Source: Aquabacterium soli
GTDB taxonomy: Bacteria > Pseudomonadota > Gammaproteobacteria > Burkholderiales > Burkholderiaceae_C
Assembly: GCF_003933735.1 (NCBI RefSeq)
Contig: NZ_RSED01000011.1
Location: 1 to 64,000 of the forward strand
Direction of reading: 5' to 3'
Length of the DNA: 64,000 bases
The position numbers and the translations under genes are program-made. This document shows positions 61,809 through 64,000 of the stretch, in pieces. The notes beneath the pieces are model-generated. The model searched no databases, was not told where the DNA came from, and saw only the letters and a list, made by a program, of their open reading frames with translations. Numbering within the stretch: the first letter of the stretch is position 1; each line of letters begins with the position of its first letter.

Positions 61809-64000
61809 TCAGTGTGGCGTATTGGCCCTGAGCAGACGCAGGCCATTGCCCACCACCAGCAAGCTGGCCCCCACGTCCGCGAACACGGCCATCCACATTG
61901 TGCCCAGGCCGGTCAGCGTCAGGACCAGGAACACCGCCTTGATGCCCAGGGCCAGCACGATGTTCTGAACCAGCAGCGCATGGGTGCGGCGTGACAGGCG
62001 CACAAAGCGGGGCAGCTTGCGCAAGTCATCGTCCATCAGGGCCACATCGGCGGTCTCGATGGCGGTGCCCGTGCCCGCCGCGCCCATGGCAAAACCAATG
62101 TCGGCGCGCGCCAAGGCGGGCGCGTCATTGATGCCATCGCCCACCATGCCCACCGAACCGCCCTGCCCGATCTTGCCCTCGATCGCCTTGAGCTTGTCCT
62201 CGGGCAGCATGTCGCCTCGGGCTTCGTCGATGCCCACTTGCGCCGCGATGGCGCGGGCCGTGTGGGCATTGTCGCCCGTGAGCATGACCGTCTTGATGCC
62301 CAGCTCATGGAGCTCGGCGATGGCCTGGCGGCTGCTGTCCTTGACCGTGTCGGCGACTGCAAACAAGCCTTGCACGGCATGCTCGTCGGTCAACAAGATG
62401 ACGGTTTTGCCCTGTTCTTCCATCACCGTCAAACGGGCCTCCAATTCAGCAGAGCAGCGGCCTTGCTCATGGATCAAACGGTGATTGCCCAGGTGATAGG
62501 ACTGGCCATCAATGACGCCCTTGACGCCGCGGCCAGGCAGGGCCTCGAAACCGTCAACATTTCGCAAAACGACGCCCTCTTGTCGAGCCGCTGCGGCCAA
62601 GGCGCGTGACACCGGGTGGTCGGAGCGATTGGCCAGGCTGGCAGCCACGGCACGGACGTCCGTCTGGCTGTGACCGTTCAGCACAAGGAAGTCGGTCTGC
62701 ATCGGCTTGCCATGGGTGATGGTGCCAGTCTTGTCCAGGGCCAGCCAAGCCAGCTTGCGCCCCTCTTCCAGGTAAGCGCCGCCCTTGACCAGGATGCCTT
62801 GGCGTGCAGCGGCGGCCAAGCCGCTCACGATGGTCACTGGCGTCGAGATCACGAGCGCACACGGACACGCGATGACCAGCAGCACAAGCGCTTTGTAGAC
62901 CCATTCGAACCACGCGCCCCCTGTGAGCAAAGGCGGCAGGATGGCCACGGCCAATGCAATCAAGAAAACCACCGGCGTGTAGACACGGGCGAATTGATCG
63001 ACGAAACGCTGCGTCGGCGCCTTCGCACCTTGCGCCTCCTCCACCGCGTGGATGATGCGCGCCAAAGTGCTGTCGCCCGCAGCAGCCGTCACGAGGTATT
63101 CGAACGAGCCCGACTCATTGATGGTGCCAGCAAAGACGGCATCGCCCTCGGTCTTGTCCACAGGCAGGCTCTCGCCGGTGATCGGGGCCTGGTTGATCGT
63201 TGATCGCCCGCTGACGATGGTGCCGTCCAAGGCGATGCGCTCGCCCGGCTTGATCCGTACACGAGCCTGCAGAGACACCGATTTGACCGGGACCTCCAGC
63301 CAATTGCCGTCGTCCTGCAAGACAGTGGCAAGCTCCGGGGCCAGTTGCATCAAGCCCTGGATGGCATGACGCGCACGGTCCAGCGACTTGGCCTCGATCA
63401 ACTCCGCCACCGTGAACAGCACCATCACCATGGCCGCCTCGGGCCACTGGCCCAGCACCAACGCGCCCGTGACGGCGATGCTCATGAGGGCATTGATGTT
63501 CAGATTGCCATTGCGGATCGCCACCCAACCCTTTTTGTAGGTCGTGATGCTGCAGGCCAGCACGGCAGTGACCGCCAGCAAAGCGGCCAGCCATGTCGGC
63601 AAACCGAACCAGTGCACCGCCTCAGAAGCGGTGGCGGCCACGCCCGCCAGTGCGAGCGGCCACCAGGGTTTGGCTGGCTCAGGCGTGAGAGCCGCATCGG
63701 ATGCGGTGCCCGTGGCGATTTCCGGCGTGAAGCCCAGGGAGCGGACCGCGTCCAGGATCGGTTCAATGGCTTGAGGCTCGTGCGTCACCGTCAGCACGCG
63801 CTGCATCAGGTTGAATTCCATGCCCGAGACACCGGCCATGCTCCCCAGCTTCTTGCGCAACAAGGCCTCTTCCGTCGGGCAGTCCATCTGCATGATGCGG
63901 ATGGGCGTTTGTACGCGCGCGCCCATGGCCACAGGCTTGCCCAATGCCACCGGAGCGGGCTTTACGTCATGGCTGCAGCAAGCCGTCTCGCAAGTGGCAA
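61809..64000 (-). CDS. cadA: Zn/Cd/Pb P1B-2 ATPase, 5' end beyond the window
   Basis: The reading frame stays open to the right edge, so at least 730 residues are visible and the start is missing. Upstream of a GTG at 63950 it continues as ATCETACCSHDVKPAP, a cysteine-rich leader. Then come an HMA domain with MQMDCPTEEALL, the CPC in [24 protein letters not shown] and [10 protein letters not shown]. The last helices carry GIKAVFLVL and VFADVGASLLVV, the P1B-2 signature for Zn, Cd or Pb. It stands at the head of the visible czc block. Confidence 0.9.
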   Translation of the reverse strand, partial: ATCETACCSHDVKPAPVALGKPVAMGARVQTPIRIMQMDCPTEEALLRKKLGSMAGVSGMEFNLMQRVLTVTHEPQAIEPILDAVRSLGFTPEIATGTASDAALTPEPAKPWWPLALAGVAATASEAVHWFGLPTWLAALLAVTAVLACSITTYKKGWVAIRNGNLNINALMSIAVTGALVLGQWPEAAMVMVLFTVAELIEAKSLDRARHAIQGLMQLAPELATVLQDDGNWLEVPVKSVSLQARVRIKPGERIALDGTIVSGRSTINQAPITGESLPVDKTEGDAVFAGTINESGSFEYLVTAAAGDSTLARIIHAVEEAQGAKAPTQRFVDQFARVYTPVVFLIALAVAILPPLLTGGAWFEWVYKALVLLVIACPCALVISTPVTIVSGLAAAARQGILVKGGAYLEEGRKLAWLALDKTGTITHGKPMQTDFLVLNGHSQTDVRAVAASLANRSDHPVSRALAAAARQEGVVLRNVDGFEALPGRGVKGVIDGQSYHLGNHRLIHEQGRCSAELEARLTVMEEQGKTVILLTDEHAVQGLFAVADTVKDSSRQAIAELHELGIKTVMLTGDNAHTARAIAAQVGIDEARGDMLPEDKLKAIEGKIGQGGSVGMVGDGINDAPALARADIGFAMGAAGTGTAIETADVALMDDDLRKLPRFVRLSRRTHALLVQNIVLALGIKAVFLVLTLTGLGTMWMAVFADVGASLLVVGNGLRLLRANTPH

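Overview
The window looks like accessory DNA of a Gram-negative betaproteobacterium, most likely a Burkholderiales / Comamonadaceae-type host. This is an inference from the GC-rich coding style and from the gene families: CopK-like and CzcI-like proteins, HME-RND pumps, and several stacked copper and zinc/cadmium loci. No rRNA, tRNA, integrase, relaxase or conjugation gene is visible, so calling any part of it an integrative element rests on gene content only.

Layout. (1) 0.2-12.9 kb is a defence island. A leftward type I restriction-modification operon (hsdM, a DUF1016-N protein, hsdS, hsdR, an unknown gene) faces a rightward type II CBASS operon (capV patatin phospholipase, DncV-like nucleotidyltransferase, Cap2 E1/E2 ligase, Cap3 JAB protease). 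A 22-bp palindrome lies in the shared upstream region. (2) 12.9-17.1 kb holds small genes typical of mobile elements: several unknown proteins, a RadC-family JAB protein, a tiny zinc-ribbon ORF and a DUF5983-like protein. Several are preceded by a recurring GC-rich leader motif. (3) 17.2-30.6 kb holds an SbcC-like ATPase, an SbcD-like nuclease and a Gp3-like cysteine-rich protein, all leftward. Between sbcC and sbcD sits about 8.4 kb of other cargo: a complete phosphite-oxidation operon (ptxABCDE) and a three-gene exported/lipoprotein cluster that includes a DUF4403 protein. (4) 30.7-64 kb is a large metal-resistance island.

The metal island has four blocks. The first is a MerR-type regulator with a small secreted protein and a cusCBA copper/silver efflux pump; CusB carries a fused CusF domain. 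The second is a CopZ-like chaperone, a CopA Cu(I)-ATPase and CueR, with two CueR-type promoters facing away from each other. The third is a periplasmic copper-detoxification block. Its leftward arm encodes a secreted protein, a TolC-like lipoprotein, CopA multicopper oxidase, a cupredoxin, a DUF411 protein, CusF, a glycosyltransferase-like protein and a CopK-like protein. Its rightward arm encodes CopRS, a Met/His-rich protein, a DUF2933 protein and a YHS/HMBD copper ATPase. The two arms diverge around a perfect CusR/CopR-type palindrome. The fourth is a zinc/cadmium/cobalt block read leftward: a CadA/ZntA-like ATPase cut by the right edge, CzcI-like, CzcC, CzcB, CzcA, a lipoprotein and a DMT exporter with a histidine-rich tail. 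A frameshifted ynfA-type pseudogene lies between the copper and czc blocks.

Taken together, the cargo gives cytoplasmic Cu(I) export (two P1B-1 ATPases), periplasmic copper oxidation and sequestration, trans-envelope Cu/Ag efflux (Cus) and Zn/Cd/Co efflux (Czc plus a P1B-2 ATPase). It also includes phage defence and use of phosphite as a phosphorus source.
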